From Tundrisphaera lichenicola (GTDB lineage Bacteria > Planctomycetota > Planctomycetia > Isosphaerales > Isosphaeraceae), in NCBI RefSeq assembly GCF_051175385.1, contig NZ_CP195108.1, forward strand, positions 1-64,000: DNA of 64,000 nt, given 5' to 3'. This document shows, in pieces, positions 7,548-16,096 of this stretch. How positions within the stretch are numbered: the stretch's first letter is position 1; each line of letters begins with the position of its first letter. The notes below the pieces were generated by a model. The model did no database searches. It was not told the DNA's origin and was given only the letters and a program-made list of their open reading frames with translations. The translations under genes were made by a program, and so were the position numbers.

Positions 7548-9398
7548 ATGAAGTCGCTCACCCCAACAACCGGAGCCGTCTGGACGCCGGCCCCGGAATC
7601 CATCGCCGGCACGAATATTGGCTGGCTGATGCGCCATGCCGGGGTGAGTTCCTACGAGGCCTTGCATGCGTGGTCGGTTCAACATCGGGAGAGTTACTGG
7701 GCGGCGGTCATCGAACGACTTGGCATTCGTTGTCGCGTCCCGTATGACAGGGTCGTGGATCTTTCCGGGGGGATGGAATCACCCCGCTGGCTTCCTGGCG
7801 CGAGCCTGAACATCGTCGAGAGCTGCTTCACCGCACCGGTCGATTCCCCCGCGATCATCGCCCAGGCCGCGGGCGGCGAACTGGCGGTGGTTACCGTGGG
7901 CGAGCTGAAATCCCTGTCGGATCGGGTGGTGTTGGGACTGACACGACATGGATTCCGACCGGGAGATGCACTGGCAGTCGTCATGCCCATGACCGTGGAA
8001 TGCGTGGCCATCTATCTGGGCATCCTCCAGGCCGGCTGTGTGGCCGTCAGCATCGCGGACAGCTTTCGACCGAGAGAAATCGCCACTCGCCTGCGGCTGG
8101 CGGACGCGGTGGGGGTCTTCACCCAGGACGTCCTCCGGCGCGGCGGCAAGACTCATCCTCTCTACGCCGGTGTGAAGGAGGCCGAGGCACCTCCGGCGAT
8201 CGTGATCCCGCAGGAGACCACCCCGGCTTTACGCGATCGCGACTGCGAATGGGGTGATTTCCTGGCGGAAGAAGGATCGTCGCCCGTGGTCTTGCGAGAC
8301 CCCTCCGATCCGCTGAACATCCTGTTTTCGTCCGGGACCACCGGGGAGCCGAAGGTGATCCCCTGGACGCAGACCACGCCGATCAAGTGCGCCGCCGACG
8401 CGCATTTTCACCAGGACGTGCGGCCCGGCGACGTCGTGGTCTGGCCGACGAACATCGGCTGGATGATGGGGCCGTGGCTCATCTTCGCCAGCCTCATCAA
8501 CCGGGCCACGATGGGGTTGTATGACGGCGCGCCGACCGGTCGCGAGTTCTGCCGATTCGTGCAGGATAGTCGGGCGACCATGCTGGGCGTCGTCCCGAGC
8601 CTCGTGAAAGCCTGGCGCGCCGAGAGGGCGACGGAGGGGCTGGATTGGAGCGAGATCCGGGCGTTCAGCTCGACGGGGGAGTGTTCCGACGCCCGGGACA
8701 TGCGTTGGCTGATGGAACAGGGAGGAGGCAAGCCCGTCATCGAATACTGCGGCGGCACCGAGATCGGCGGCGGTTACATCGCCGGGACGCTCGCGATGCC
8801 ATGCGTGGCCGGTGCGTTCAACACGCCCGCGCTGGGGCTGGACTTCGTGATCCTCGACGAGGCGGGCGATCCGGCGGAGACTGGCGAGCTGTTCCTCGTG
8901 CCGCCGTCGATCGGAATGTCCACGAGGCTGCTCAACAAGGACCATCACGAGGCCTATTTCGCTGGAGTGCCCAGAGGCCCGCGCGGCGAAGTCCTGCGCC
9001 GCCACGGTGACCAGATGGAGGCACTCCCCGGCGGCGGCTGGCATGCATTGGGACGGTCCGATGACACGATGAATCTCGGCGGGATCAAGGTCAGCTCCGC
9101 CGAGATCGAACGAGCCCTCCAATCGGTCGAAGGCGTGACCGAGACCGCCGCTGTCGCCGTCTCACCCGGCGGCGGGCCGAGTCTCCTGGTAATCTACGCC
9201 GTCTGCGCCAACGGATCTCCGACGAACAAAAACTCCCTGATGGCCGCCATGCAGTCGGCGATCCGTCGAGAGTTGAATCCGTTGTTCAGAATCCACGATG
9301 TGGTTCTCGTCGAGTCTCTGCCTCGCACGGCGTCAAACAAGGTGATGCGACGTATCCTCCGCGATCAGTATCTCCCTCCATCGCCCGTCCTCCCATGA
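7548..9398 (+). CDS. Acyl/acetoacetyl-CoA synthetase (AMP-forming)
   Basis: A 616-residue member of the ANL superfamily. Key motifs: the phosphate-binding loop LFSSGTTGEPKVIPW (about 260-274), EYCGGTEIGGGY in the middle, GRSDDTMNLGGIKVSSAEIE at the hinge, and the C-terminal catalytic lysine region SNKVMRRILRD. The N-terminal part resembles the acetyl-/acetoacetyl-CoA synthetase cap. Its neighbours, a hydroxybutyrate dehydrogenase and a GntP permease, point to acetoacetate as substrate, giving acetoacetyl-CoA, AMP and pyrophosphate; a short or branched acyl acid is the alternative. The frame is open further upstream; the ATG at 7548 has GGAG 8 bases before it. The stop overlaps the next start (ATGA). 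Confidence 0.82.
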   Translation: MKSLTPTTGAVWTPAPESIAGTNIGWLMRHAGVSSYEALHAWSVQHRESYWAAVIERLGIRCRVPYDRVVDLSGGMESPRWLPGASLNIVESCFTAPVDSPAIIAQAAGGELAVVTVGELKSLSDRVVLGLTRHGFRPGDALAVVMPMTVECVAIYLGILQAGCVAVSIADSFRPREIATRLRLADAVGVFTQDVLRRGGKTHPLYAGVKEAEAPPAIVIPQETTPALRDRDCEWGDFLAEEGSSPVVLRDPSDPLNILFSSGTTGEPKVIPWTQTTPIKCAADAHFHQDVRPGDVVVWPTNIGWMMGPWLIFASLINRATMGLYDGAPTGREFCRFVQDSRATMLGVVPSLVKAWRAERATEGLDWSEIRAFSSTGECSDARDMRWLMEQGGGKPVIEYCGGTEIGGGYIAGTLAMPCVAGAFNTPALGLDFVILDEAGDPAETGELFLVPPSIGMSTRLLNKDHHEAYFAGVPRGPRGEVLRRHGDQMEALPGGGWHALGRSDDTMNLGGIKVSSAEIERALQSVEGVTETAAVAVSPGGGPSLLVIYAVCANGSPTNKNSLMAAMQSAIRRELNPLFRIHDVVLVESLPRTASNKVMRRILRDQYLPPSPVLP

Positions 9399-10153
9399 AA
9401 CACACCATCCTCATCACCGGCGCGGGCAGTGGCCTGGGTCGAGGCCTGGCTCTTTGCCTGGCGAGCGAAGGGCACACGATCCTGGCAACCGACCTCGATC
9501 TCGCCCGAGCCAGGGAAACGGCCGCGGAAATCGACGCGGCGGGCGGATCGGCCGAGCCTCTTGGCCTGGATGTGACCTCCGAGGAAGAGATCCAGCGACT
9601 GCTCGATGGGCGATGGCCAGTCGATGTCCTGATCAACAACGCGGGCTTACAGCACGTCGCGCCGATCGAGGAATTTCCCGTGGCACAATGGGACCGTCTG
9701 ACCGACGTCATGCTGAAGGGGACGTTCCTCCTGACTCGCGCCATCCTGCCCGAGATGCGCGCACGAGGGTTTGGCCGCATCATCCACATCGGCTCGATTC
9801 ATTCCCTCGTCGCCTCGCCTTACAAGTCCGCCTACACCGCCGCCAAGCACGCTCTGCTCGGATTCTCCAAGGTCCTGGCCCTGGAGACGGCGAGTGCCGA
9901 CATCACCAGCAACGTCATCTGTCCCGCCTACATCCGCACGCCCTTGGTGGACGCCCAGATCGACGATCAGGCCCACGCTCGGGGTATCTCGGAAGGGGAG
10001 GTGATCGAGCGCGTGATGCTCGCACCGATGCCGAAAAAGGCGTTCATTACCTGCGAAGAAGTCGCCGGGGCCGTTGGCTATCTGATCGGCCCGCTGGCGA
10101 GGAATGTCACCGGACAGGCCATCACGATCGACGGGGGATGGACGGCACAATGA
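9395..10153 (+). CDS. 3-Hydroxybutyrate dehydrogenase-like SDR
   Basis: A 252-residue classical short-chain dehydrogenase. NAD-binding TGAGSGLG at residues 8-15, NNAG at 81-84, and the catalytic Ser134, Tyr147 and Lys151 (YTAAK) are all present. The C-terminus ends TGQAITIDGGWTAQ. The sequence around the active site (SIHSLVASPYKSAYTAAKHALLG) and NVICPAYIRTPLVDAQI are like bacterial D-beta-hydroxybutyrate dehydrogenases, which interconvert 3-hydroxybutyrate and acetoacetate with NAD. It overlaps the flanking genes by four bases on each side, so it is translationally coupled to the ligase and the permease. Confidence 0.87.
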   Translation: MKHTILITGAGSGLGRGLALCLASEGHTILATDLDLARARETAAEIDAAGGSAEPLGLDVTSEEEIQRLLDGRWPVDVLINNAGLQHVAPIEEFPVAQWDRLTDVMLKGTFLLTRAILPEMRARGFGRIIHIGSIHSLVASPYKSAYTAAKHALLGFSKVLALETASADITSNVICPAYIRTPLVDAQIDDQAHARGISEGEVIERVMLAPMPKKAFITCEEVAGAVGYLIGPLARNVTGQAITIDGGWTAQ

Positions 10154-11547
10154 GCCTGGTGATCATCCTGGGGGCGCTGGGTTTCCTCATGTTCGCGGCC
10201 TACAGGGGGGCGAGCGTCATCCTCTTCGCGCCGGTCGCCGCCCTGGGCGCGGTAGTGCTGACCGATCCGTCGATGGTGGCTCCCATGTTCACCGGCCTGT
10301 TCATGGAAAAGATGGCCGGCTTTCTCAAGCTCTATCTTCCGGTCTTCCTCCTCGGGGCCGTCTTCGGCAAGGCGATGGAACTCTCCGGGTTCGCCAGGTC
10401 CATCGCTTCCTCGGTCATCTCTCTGCTCGGTCGCGATCGCTCCGTGCTTTCCGTCGTCGTGGTGGGGGCGCTTCTGACCTATGGCGGCGTGTCGTTGTTC
10501 GTGGCGGTCTTCGCGGTCTATCCCTTTGCCGCAGAGCTGTTCCGTCAGAGCGATATCCCCAAGCGATTGATCCCCGCCACCATTGCGCTGGGCGCGTTCA
10601 CCTTCACGATGGATTCCCTGCCGGGGACTCCACAGATCCAGAACGTCATTCCCGTCCCGTTTTTCCGCACCAACATCTACGCCGCGCCATGGCTCGGTGC
10701 CTTCGGCGGCCTGTTCATCCTGCTGACGGGGCTGGTCTATCTGGATTACCGCCGACGCCGGGCCGTGGCGAACGGCGAAGGCTACGGTGACAGCCTGCTC
10801 AATGAACCCGAACCGTTCGACCACGATCAGCTTCCCGCTCCCCTTGTGGCGATGACGCCCTTGATCCTCGTCGGTATTGCAAACAAGGCGCTGACCAGCC
10901 TCTTGCCCCAGTTGTACGACGATTTCCACTCGTTCATCCCCGCGGTCGTGGGACCGTCCCAGCCGATCAAGCAGGAAGTCTCGAAGGTCGCCGCGATCTG
11001 GTCCATCGAGGGGGCGCTGCTGATCGGAATCCTGTCTGTCCTCGTCCTGGCGTGGTGTCGACTGCGAGGCAGATTGTCCGAAGGGACCAAACACGCCATC
11101 TCGGGTGCCCTGCTGGCGTCCACGAACACGGCTTCGGAATACGGGTTCGGTGCGATCATCGCGGCACTGCCCGGCTTTCTCGTGGTTTCGAACGCGCTGA
11201 AGGCCATCCCCGATCCGTTGGTGAACGAGGCAGTGACGGTGACCACGCTGGCCGGAATCACGGGTTCGGCCTCCGGCGGCCTGAGCATCGCGCTGGCGGC
11301 CATGTCCGACACGTTCGTCCGGAATGCCGAGGCTGCTGGCGTGCCGATGGAGGTGATGCACCGGGTGGCCTCGATGGCGAGCGGCGGCATGGACACCCTG
11401 CCTCACAACGGCGCGGTCATCACCTTGCTGGCGGTCACGGGCCTGACCCATCGGCAGGCCTACGGCGATATCTTCGCGATGACGCTGATCAAGACGCTGG
11501 CGGTGTTCGTCGTCATCGCGCTTTATCGGCTGGCCGGCCTGGTTTGA
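10150..11547 (+). CDS. GntP-family permease, probable 3-hydroxybutyrate importer
   Basis: A 465-residue integral membrane protein with about 12 hydrophobic segments starting from the N-terminus. It has the GntP-family signatures GFARSIASSVI, LPGTPQIQNVIPVPFF, ASTNTASEYGFGAIIA and MASGGMDTLPHNGAVITLL. The family transports gluconate and other organic acids by proton symport; members next to bdhA genes are regarded as D-beta-hydroxybutyrate permeases. The ATG at 10150 overlaps the dehydrogenase stop. Together the three coupled genes make a pathway of import, oxidation and CoA activation. No terminator stem is clear in the 190 bases before the IS5 element. Confidence 0.85.
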   Translation: MSLVIILGALGFLMFAAYRGASVILFAPVAALGAVVLTDPSMVAPMFTGLFMEKMAGFLKLYLPVFLLGAVFGKAMELSGFARSIASSVISLLGRDRSVLSVVVVGALLTYGGVSLFVAVFAVYPFAAELFRQSDIPKRLIPATIALGAFTFTMDSLPGTPQIQNVIPVPFFRTNIYAAPWLGAFGGLFILLTGLVYLDYRRRRAVANGEGYGDSLLNEPEPFDHDQLPAPLVAMTPLILVGIANKALTSLLPQLYDDFHSFIPAVVGPSQPIKQEVSKVAAIWSIEGALLIGILSVLVLAWCRLRGRLSEGTKHAISGALLASTNTASEYGFGAIIAALPGFLVVSNALKAIPDPLVNEAVTVTTLAGITGSASGGLSIALAAMSDTFVRNAEAAGVPMEVMHRVASMASGGMDTLPHNGAVITLLAVTGLTHRQAYGDIFAMTLIKTLAVFVVIALYRLAGLV

Positions 11548-11735
11548 CTCCCTGCCAACGACCTCCGCCATCTCCCTTCGGTGCGTCTCCCGGCACGTGT
11601 GATCGGCGGCCCCTCACCGGCCGGACGATCCGGCAAGCGCGGCGAGCCCGCTCTTCGCGGGCCGCGATGGAATTCCTCGGTCGCCCGGACGGGAGCATGC
11701 AAACACGTCCTGTCGCACTCGCCGTCGTGTGATAC

Positions 11736-12783
11736 GGTTCGGCGTTGTTGCACAAAGGGGTTGGCCTGTCCCGTAAAGCCGACCCCAAGCCGATCTACCG
11801 CATCCGTAACTGGAAGCAGTACAACGAGGCCCTGGTCCGACGAGGATCGCTCACTCTCTGGGTCGATCGGGCGACCCTGGAAGCATGGCGATATCAAGGG
11901 CCGCCACAGCGGGGTGCCCAGTTCCGCTACGGCGACACGGCCATCGAGTGCGTCCTGACGCTCCGGTCGGCCTGCCACCTCCCCCTCCGGGCGACCGAGG
12001 GCTTCGCCAGGTCGATCTTCGGGTTGATGGGCCTGGGCCTCGACGTGCCCGACTATTCGACCCCCTGCCGCCGGGCGAAGTCGCTCCAGATCACGCTGCC
12101 GAAGAAGGCCGTCGGTCCGCTCCACCTGGTCATCGACAGCACCGGCCTGAAGGTCTATGGAGAGGGGGAGTGGGAGGTCCGCCAGCACGGCGACTCGAAG
12201 CGGCGGACCTGGATCGAGCTCCACCTGGCGATCGACCCGGAGACGCACGAGATCCGTGCGGCGATGGTGAGCGATCCGGGGGTCGCCGACGCCGGGGCGG
12301 TGCCCGATCTGCTGGGCCGGGAGGATAGCCCGGTGGAGGGGGTCGAGGCCGACGGGCGAACGACCGGCGGAGTGTGTACGAGGAATTGGAGCGTCGAGGG
12401 GCCAAGGCGATCATCCCGCCCCGGCGCGATGCGAAGATCATCCGACATGGCAATCGAGGGGGACCCCGACTGGCCCGGGACGAGAAGCTGCGCCGGATCC
12501 GGGCGATCGGTCGGGCGGCGTGGAAGGAGGAATCGGGGTATCACCGGAGGTCGCTGGGAGAGACGGCGATGTTCCGGATGAAGACGATCTTCGGGGGCGG
12601 GATAGCCAGTCGGAAGGCGGGTCAGCAGGCCAAGGAGGTGGGGATCCGGTGCCGTGCATTGAACCTCATGACGCACCAGGGGATGCCGGTGAGCGAGCGG
12701 GGTATGGTGTGAGGGTCCTCAAAGCAGGGGTATGTTCTGCCGGGTCGATCCATCTCTCGCCTCGTGCAACTGGGCTGCCCCCC
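11736..12783 (+). mobile_element. IS5-family insertion sequence (decayed)
   Basis: An element of about 1 kb around a frameshifted transposase. The left end near 11736-11760 (CGGCGTTGTTGCACAAAG) has a partial inverted counterpart on the right near 12755-12780 (core CTCGTGCAACTGGGC). The shared core GTTGCAC is typical of IS5-type ends. Exact borders and a target duplication could not be fixed by eye. Confidence 0.65.
11745..12712 (+). pseudogene. IS5-family DDE transposase, frameshifted
   Basis: The first frame (from 11745) gives MLHKGVGLSRKADPKPIYRI... with the IS5 N-terminal domain and the first catalytic Asp in HLVIDSTGLKVYGEGEW. It then reads the second Asp region (VEADGR) and loses register near 12358. 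A second frame (12374-12712) resumes with VYEELERRGAKAIIPPRRDAKI, and SLGETAMFRMKTIFGG carries the catalytic Glu. Restoring one base in the run after GACGGG rejoins the two. It is a plain one-base deletion without a slippery motif, so the gene is inactive rather than programmed. Confidence 0.8.
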
Positions 12784-13010
12784 GAAAGTTGGTCCACCTG
12801 AAATGGGGGTCCGACAATCATTGGAACAGAAAGTCGAGTTAAGCCCCGAGGACCCGGCGTTCCGGTGTCAGACGGCCAAAGACCAACGGGCTTCGGAGCC
12901 CGTCCCCTCGCGCGTGCGCGTTCTGCCCCGAATCGCGCAACAATCGAAAGGGTTGCATGCGATCCGGCCCGGGATCGATCGAGGCTATCGGCGTCACCGG
13001 CTCCTTTTCG

Positions 13011-14432
13011 TCAGTCGGCGGCCGTGCCGTCGAAGTAGGTGAGGGCCTTCTCCCAGACCGCGGCGCCCACCCGACGGCCGAGGGTCCGGCCTTCCAGGTC
13101 GCCCGGCTCGAAGTGGATCCCGCCGTAACGGCGGGAGCGCCCTGCCTCGTCCGCCGCGGCGCTGAAGGTCGGCCAGCGGAGGATGGTGTCCCGCGCCGGT
13201 GTCAGGCCGGGCTCGACGCGCGACGAGCCACGCGGGATGACGACCTTCCCTTGGAAATGATCGCTGCCCGTGAACCGTCTCAGGACCTCGGCGGAGGCGG
13301 CGCTGAAGGCGCTGTGGCCCGAGACGTATTCGGGGAACGGGGGCGTGATGAACGTGAGCGGCTGATACGGCAACCAGTCCCCCCCGTCGATCCACCGCGT
13401 GCCCAGATAGGGCCCGGCCCAGGCCCGGACCGGACCGCCTGCGAAGAGGAAATGGACGGCGGTGACCGGGCGCACATAATCGTACGCTCGCTTGGTATCC
13501 CAAGCGGCGATTCCCGCGTCCATCACCGCGTTGGCCACTAGGAAGAACATCCGGGCGTCCCGGTCCAGGTCGTGCTCGTCACGCCGCGAGACGAACTGGG
13601 CGAAGAGGAGCCAGTGGCCGGGGGGCAGTTCCGAGTTCGGCCCGTCGGCCCAGTACTCAGCAATGACCTTCTGGGTGTCGGTCAACGCGGCGCTATACCG
13701 CAAAACCTGTCGTGCTTGATGGGCATACTCGCGTGAACCGAATAGGGCCGGCGGGGGCGGCCGGAACTGGTCGCCCGACTCGAGCGCGAACGGGGTGACG
13801 AGACCCCAGTGGGGGCCGATGTAAGCGGGGACCACCGTGCCACCTTGGCCATCGGCGAAGCCGATGGGCTGCCAGTGGTTCGGGTCATTGATCCGTTCGG
13901 GCATGTTGACGGGCTGATAGCCGGTGTAATCGGAATAGGGCCCGGGGTGAAGGTCGCCGAGCTGGTTCGAGCCGTCGCCGTGGCGAAACTCGGTCACGGC
14001 CAGCGCACAGGCCGTCCCGATCTGGGCCGGGATGCTGTCGTCGGTCGGGTCGTAGCCAAGTTTGGCGAACTGGGCCTCGGCGATTCCCCGCAGGTTGGGG
14101 AAAAGATCCACCAGGGCATAATAGGCGGCGAAGCTAATCGCCTTCGCCTTATTCGCCCTGGTCCGCTCGAACCGAGGGCGGCGGAGGTCGCCGCCGAACC
14201 GCGTACCAACTGCGACCGGATCATACGCGGCCCAGGCATCGTACATGCAAGTGTGAACAATGCCCAGGACCCGGGCGACCATTGGTGGCCCGATCTTTGA
14301 CTGGCGGACGCACTCCAGCGTGGTATCGCTCCAGCGGACCACGACGGTGTCGGCCCGACCAACGCCCGGAGCGTTGATAAAGACCGCGAGCGTCAGGAGG
14401 GGTGCGACGAAATCAGGCCGTATACCTTTCAT
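13011..14432 (-). CDS. Secreted vanadium-dependent haloperoxidase/PAP2-like protein
   Basis: A 473-residue exported protein. The start at 14432 gives a signal peptide (MKGIRPDFVAPLLTLAVFIN) with GAGGAG upstream. The C-terminal third has the vanadate/phosphate-binding residues: YDYVRPVTAVH, then YVSGHSAFSAASAEVL (SGHS), and finally RRYGGIHFEPGDLEGRTLG. These match the Lys/Arg, Ser-Gly-His and Arg-His groups shared by vanadium haloperoxidases and PAP2 acid phosphatases. The N-terminal helical half is like the bacterial VCPO-type family. The reaction is oxidation of halides by peroxide or phosphate ester hydrolysis; sequence does not decide. It lies upstream of, and on the same strand as, no obvious partner except the secreted protein at 14570. 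Confidence 0.8.
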   Translation of the reverse strand: MKGIRPDFVAPLLTLAVFINAPGVGRADTVVVRWSDTTLECVRQSKIGPPMVARVLGIVHTCMYDAWAAYDPVAVGTRFGGDLRRPRFERTRANKAKAISFAAYYALVDLFPNLRGIAEAQFAKLGYDPTDDSIPAQIGTACALAVTEFRHGDGSNQLGDLHPGPYSDYTGYQPVNMPERINDPNHWQPIGFADGQGGTVVPAYIGPHWGLVTPFALESGDQFRPPPPALFGSREYAHQARQVLRYSAALTDTQKVIAEYWADGPNSELPPGHWLLFAQFVSRRDEHDLDRDARMFFLVANAVMDAGIAAWDTKRAYDYVRPVTAVHFLFAGGPVRAWAGPYLGTRWIDGGDWLPYQPLTFITPPFPEYVSGHSAFSAASAEVLRRFTGSDHFQGKVVIPRGSSRVEPGLTPARDTILRWPTFSAAADEAGRSRRYGGIHFEPGDLEGRTLGRRVGAAVWEKALTYFDGTAAD

Positions 14433-14569
14433 CGTAGAATCTCCTCGTGGGACGAGGGCTCGTCCGACCGGCTGCATGCCGGGCCGTGCGCGTTCTTCAT
14501 GATGTGGACGATGCGATTTTTCAAGTCCGCCCGGCGGGGGAGGCGATCGTTGCGAACCGCCTGAAAGTA

Positions 14570-15148
14570 TCATTTTTTGGTATGGATCTGAATATGACCA
14601 CGGGTAATCCGCTCATGGTCGAACCCGTCATCGACCTGGCCGTCACCATATTCGAGTCCCTCACCCAGCGCGGTCACGTAGTCTGTGTAGGCGAACCCGC
14701 CGACGCCCCGGCCGCCCTCTCGCAACTCGACCTGGAACCGGAACTGGTCCACGACCCCGTCAACGCCGTCGATGAAGAAGTAGCCGTCCCCCTCCAGTGT
14801 CACACGGTCTTGGCACTCGCGAGAGACGTGGATCACGTCTGTTAACAAGCCGACGAGGAGGATGTCTCCATAGTCGTCGGGGCCCGGTCCCACGAAGCAA
14901 TTGCGGATGGCGCAGGTGAAGATGCCGTTTACCCGCCCGCGTCGGTCGATCCGCGCGTGGATGGTGAAAGTCGACGCCCCGAAGGGCGCGACGGTCTTGA
15001 ACTGGTCGCACGGGTTCGGGTCAAGGAAATCAGCAGCGCCGACGCCGTTGATCACGACCTCGGGCCGGTCGGCCTTGGCGAACGACTGGCCGGCCAGTAA
15101 GACGGCGGAGATCAGGGCCGTCGTACAGAGGGGGCACGCTCGACTCAT
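14570..15148 (-). CDS. Secreted protein of unknown function
   Basis: A 192-residue protein with a signal peptide (MSRACPLCTTALISAVLLAGQSFAKA). The start at 15148 is chosen because GGGAGA lies 8 bases upstream. The mature part has two conserved-looking cysteine pairs (NPCDQF, FTCAIRNCFVG, SRECQD) and is beta-rich, ending GHIQIHTKK. I do not recognise the family. It is co-oriented with the haloperoxidase-like gene 137 bases downstream and may be transcribed with it. Confidence 0.65.
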   Translation of the reverse strand: MSRACPLCTTALISAVLLAGQSFAKADRPEVVINGVGAADFLDPNPCDQFKTVAPFGASTFTIHARIDRRGRVNGIFTCAIRNCFVGPGPDDYGDILLVGLLTDVIHVSRECQDRVTLEGDGYFFIDGVDGVVDQFRFQVELREGGRGVGGFAYTDYVTALGEGLEYGDGQVDDGFDHERITRGHIQIHTKK

Positions 15149-15460
15149 TATGAATTCTCCCGGACCGCCTTGGGCAATGAAGGGATCGGTCCCGGCGGGC
15201 AGTCGAATCGCCGGGACGGATGCGACACCCGAACCGGCCGGCGCGTCGAGCCGCCGATCCGGGTATCGCGATGGCACGGGCCGCGACTCTCGCGGTCGCT
15301 CCCGCCCTTAATTGCGGCCTCGACGCGACGCGAGACGCGAAATCCTCATTTTTCGACGCAGGCAGGGGGATGGATCTGATACACCGAGGAGGGACGGTCG
15401 CCGCCCGCCCCCTGTCTCGGGCGGTATCGAACGCGCAATTATCCTTCCAGGGGGGCGATC
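15149..15460. promoter_or_regulatory. Divergent intergenic region
   Basis: These 312 bases separate the minus-strand secreted protein from the plus-strand sigma-kinase operon and must hold promoters for both. I see no clear consensus promoter or palindrome. The operon start is marked by the ribosome-binding site AGGGGGG, 7 bases before the ATG at 15461. Confidence 0.4.
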
Positions 15461-16096
15461 ATGGGCCAGGATTCAAGCACGACGCATCGCCTCCTCGGTC
15501 GAGTGGCCGAGGGGGACCAGGAGAGCCGGGGGACGTTGCTCGTCCGCCACGCGGCCCGCCTCCGGCGGATGGTCGCCCTCCGGCTCGACTCGAGACTGCG
15601 GGGGCGGATCGACGACGACGACGTGATGCAGGAGGTCTTCTTGGCCGCGTCGCGCGGGCTCGACGGCTACCTGTCTGGGCCGGTGGCGCCGTTCTTCCTC
15701 TGGCTCCGGGGGATCGCGGGGAACAAGCTGCTGGAGCTGCACCGCCATCACCTCGGTACCCCGATGCGCGACGCGCGGCGGGAAGTCCGCCTGCAACTGG
15801 CTCCGCTGCCCAAGGCCACCTCGGAGGCCCTGGCCGCCCAACTTCTGGGCTGGCTGACCCGGCCGAGCGAGGCGGCCGTCCGGGCCGAGGCGAATCAGCG
15901 GCTCCAGGAGGCGCTCAACGGGATGGACCCAATCGACCGAGAGGTGCTGGCGATCCGCCACTTCGAGCACCTGACCAACGCCGAGGCGGCCCGGGTTCTA
16001 GGTGTCACGACGGCCGCGGCCGGCAAGCGATACCTCCGCGCACTGGGCCGACTCCGCGAGATCCTCGCGAGCCTCCCCGGAGGCCTTGAGCCGTGA
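15461..16096 (+). CDS. ECF-type RNA polymerase sigma factor
   Basis: A 211-residue extracytoplasmic-function sigma factor. Region 2 has the acidic DDDDVMQEVFLAASRGLDGY block and the following aromatic, basic helix (FFLWLRGIAGNKLLELHRHH). Region 4 is EVLAIRHFEHLTNAEAARVLGVTTAAAGKRYLRALGRL, an HTH that would contact the -35 element. The gene stop overlaps the GTG start of a giant kinase (GTGA). That arrangement is common in planctomycetes and suggests the kinase controls this sigma factor or its regulator. The acidic stretch and long linker fit sigma groups associated with Ser/Thr kinases. Confidence 0.88.
   Translation: MGQDSSTTHRLLGRVAEGDQESRGTLLVRHAARLRRMVALRLDSRLRGRIDDDDVMQEVFLAASRGLDGYLSGPVAPFFLWLRGIAGNKLLELHRHHLGTPMRDARREVRLQLAPLPKATSEALAAQLLGWLTRPSEAAVRAEANQRLQEALNGMDPIDREVLAIRHFEHLTNAEAARVLGVTTAAAGKRYLRALGRLREILASLPGGLEP

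Noticed and set aside
10078..11571. Long minus-strand frame (about 497 codons) opposite the GntP permease
   Set aside because: High-GC antisense shadow: composition rich in Arg, Gln, Asp and His, no motif, and the plus-strand permease is unmistakable.
11745..12712. Programmed frameshifting in the IS5 transposase
   Set aside because: There is no slippery run at the break, and a single missing base plus a Tyr-to-Asn-like change fit ordinary decay.
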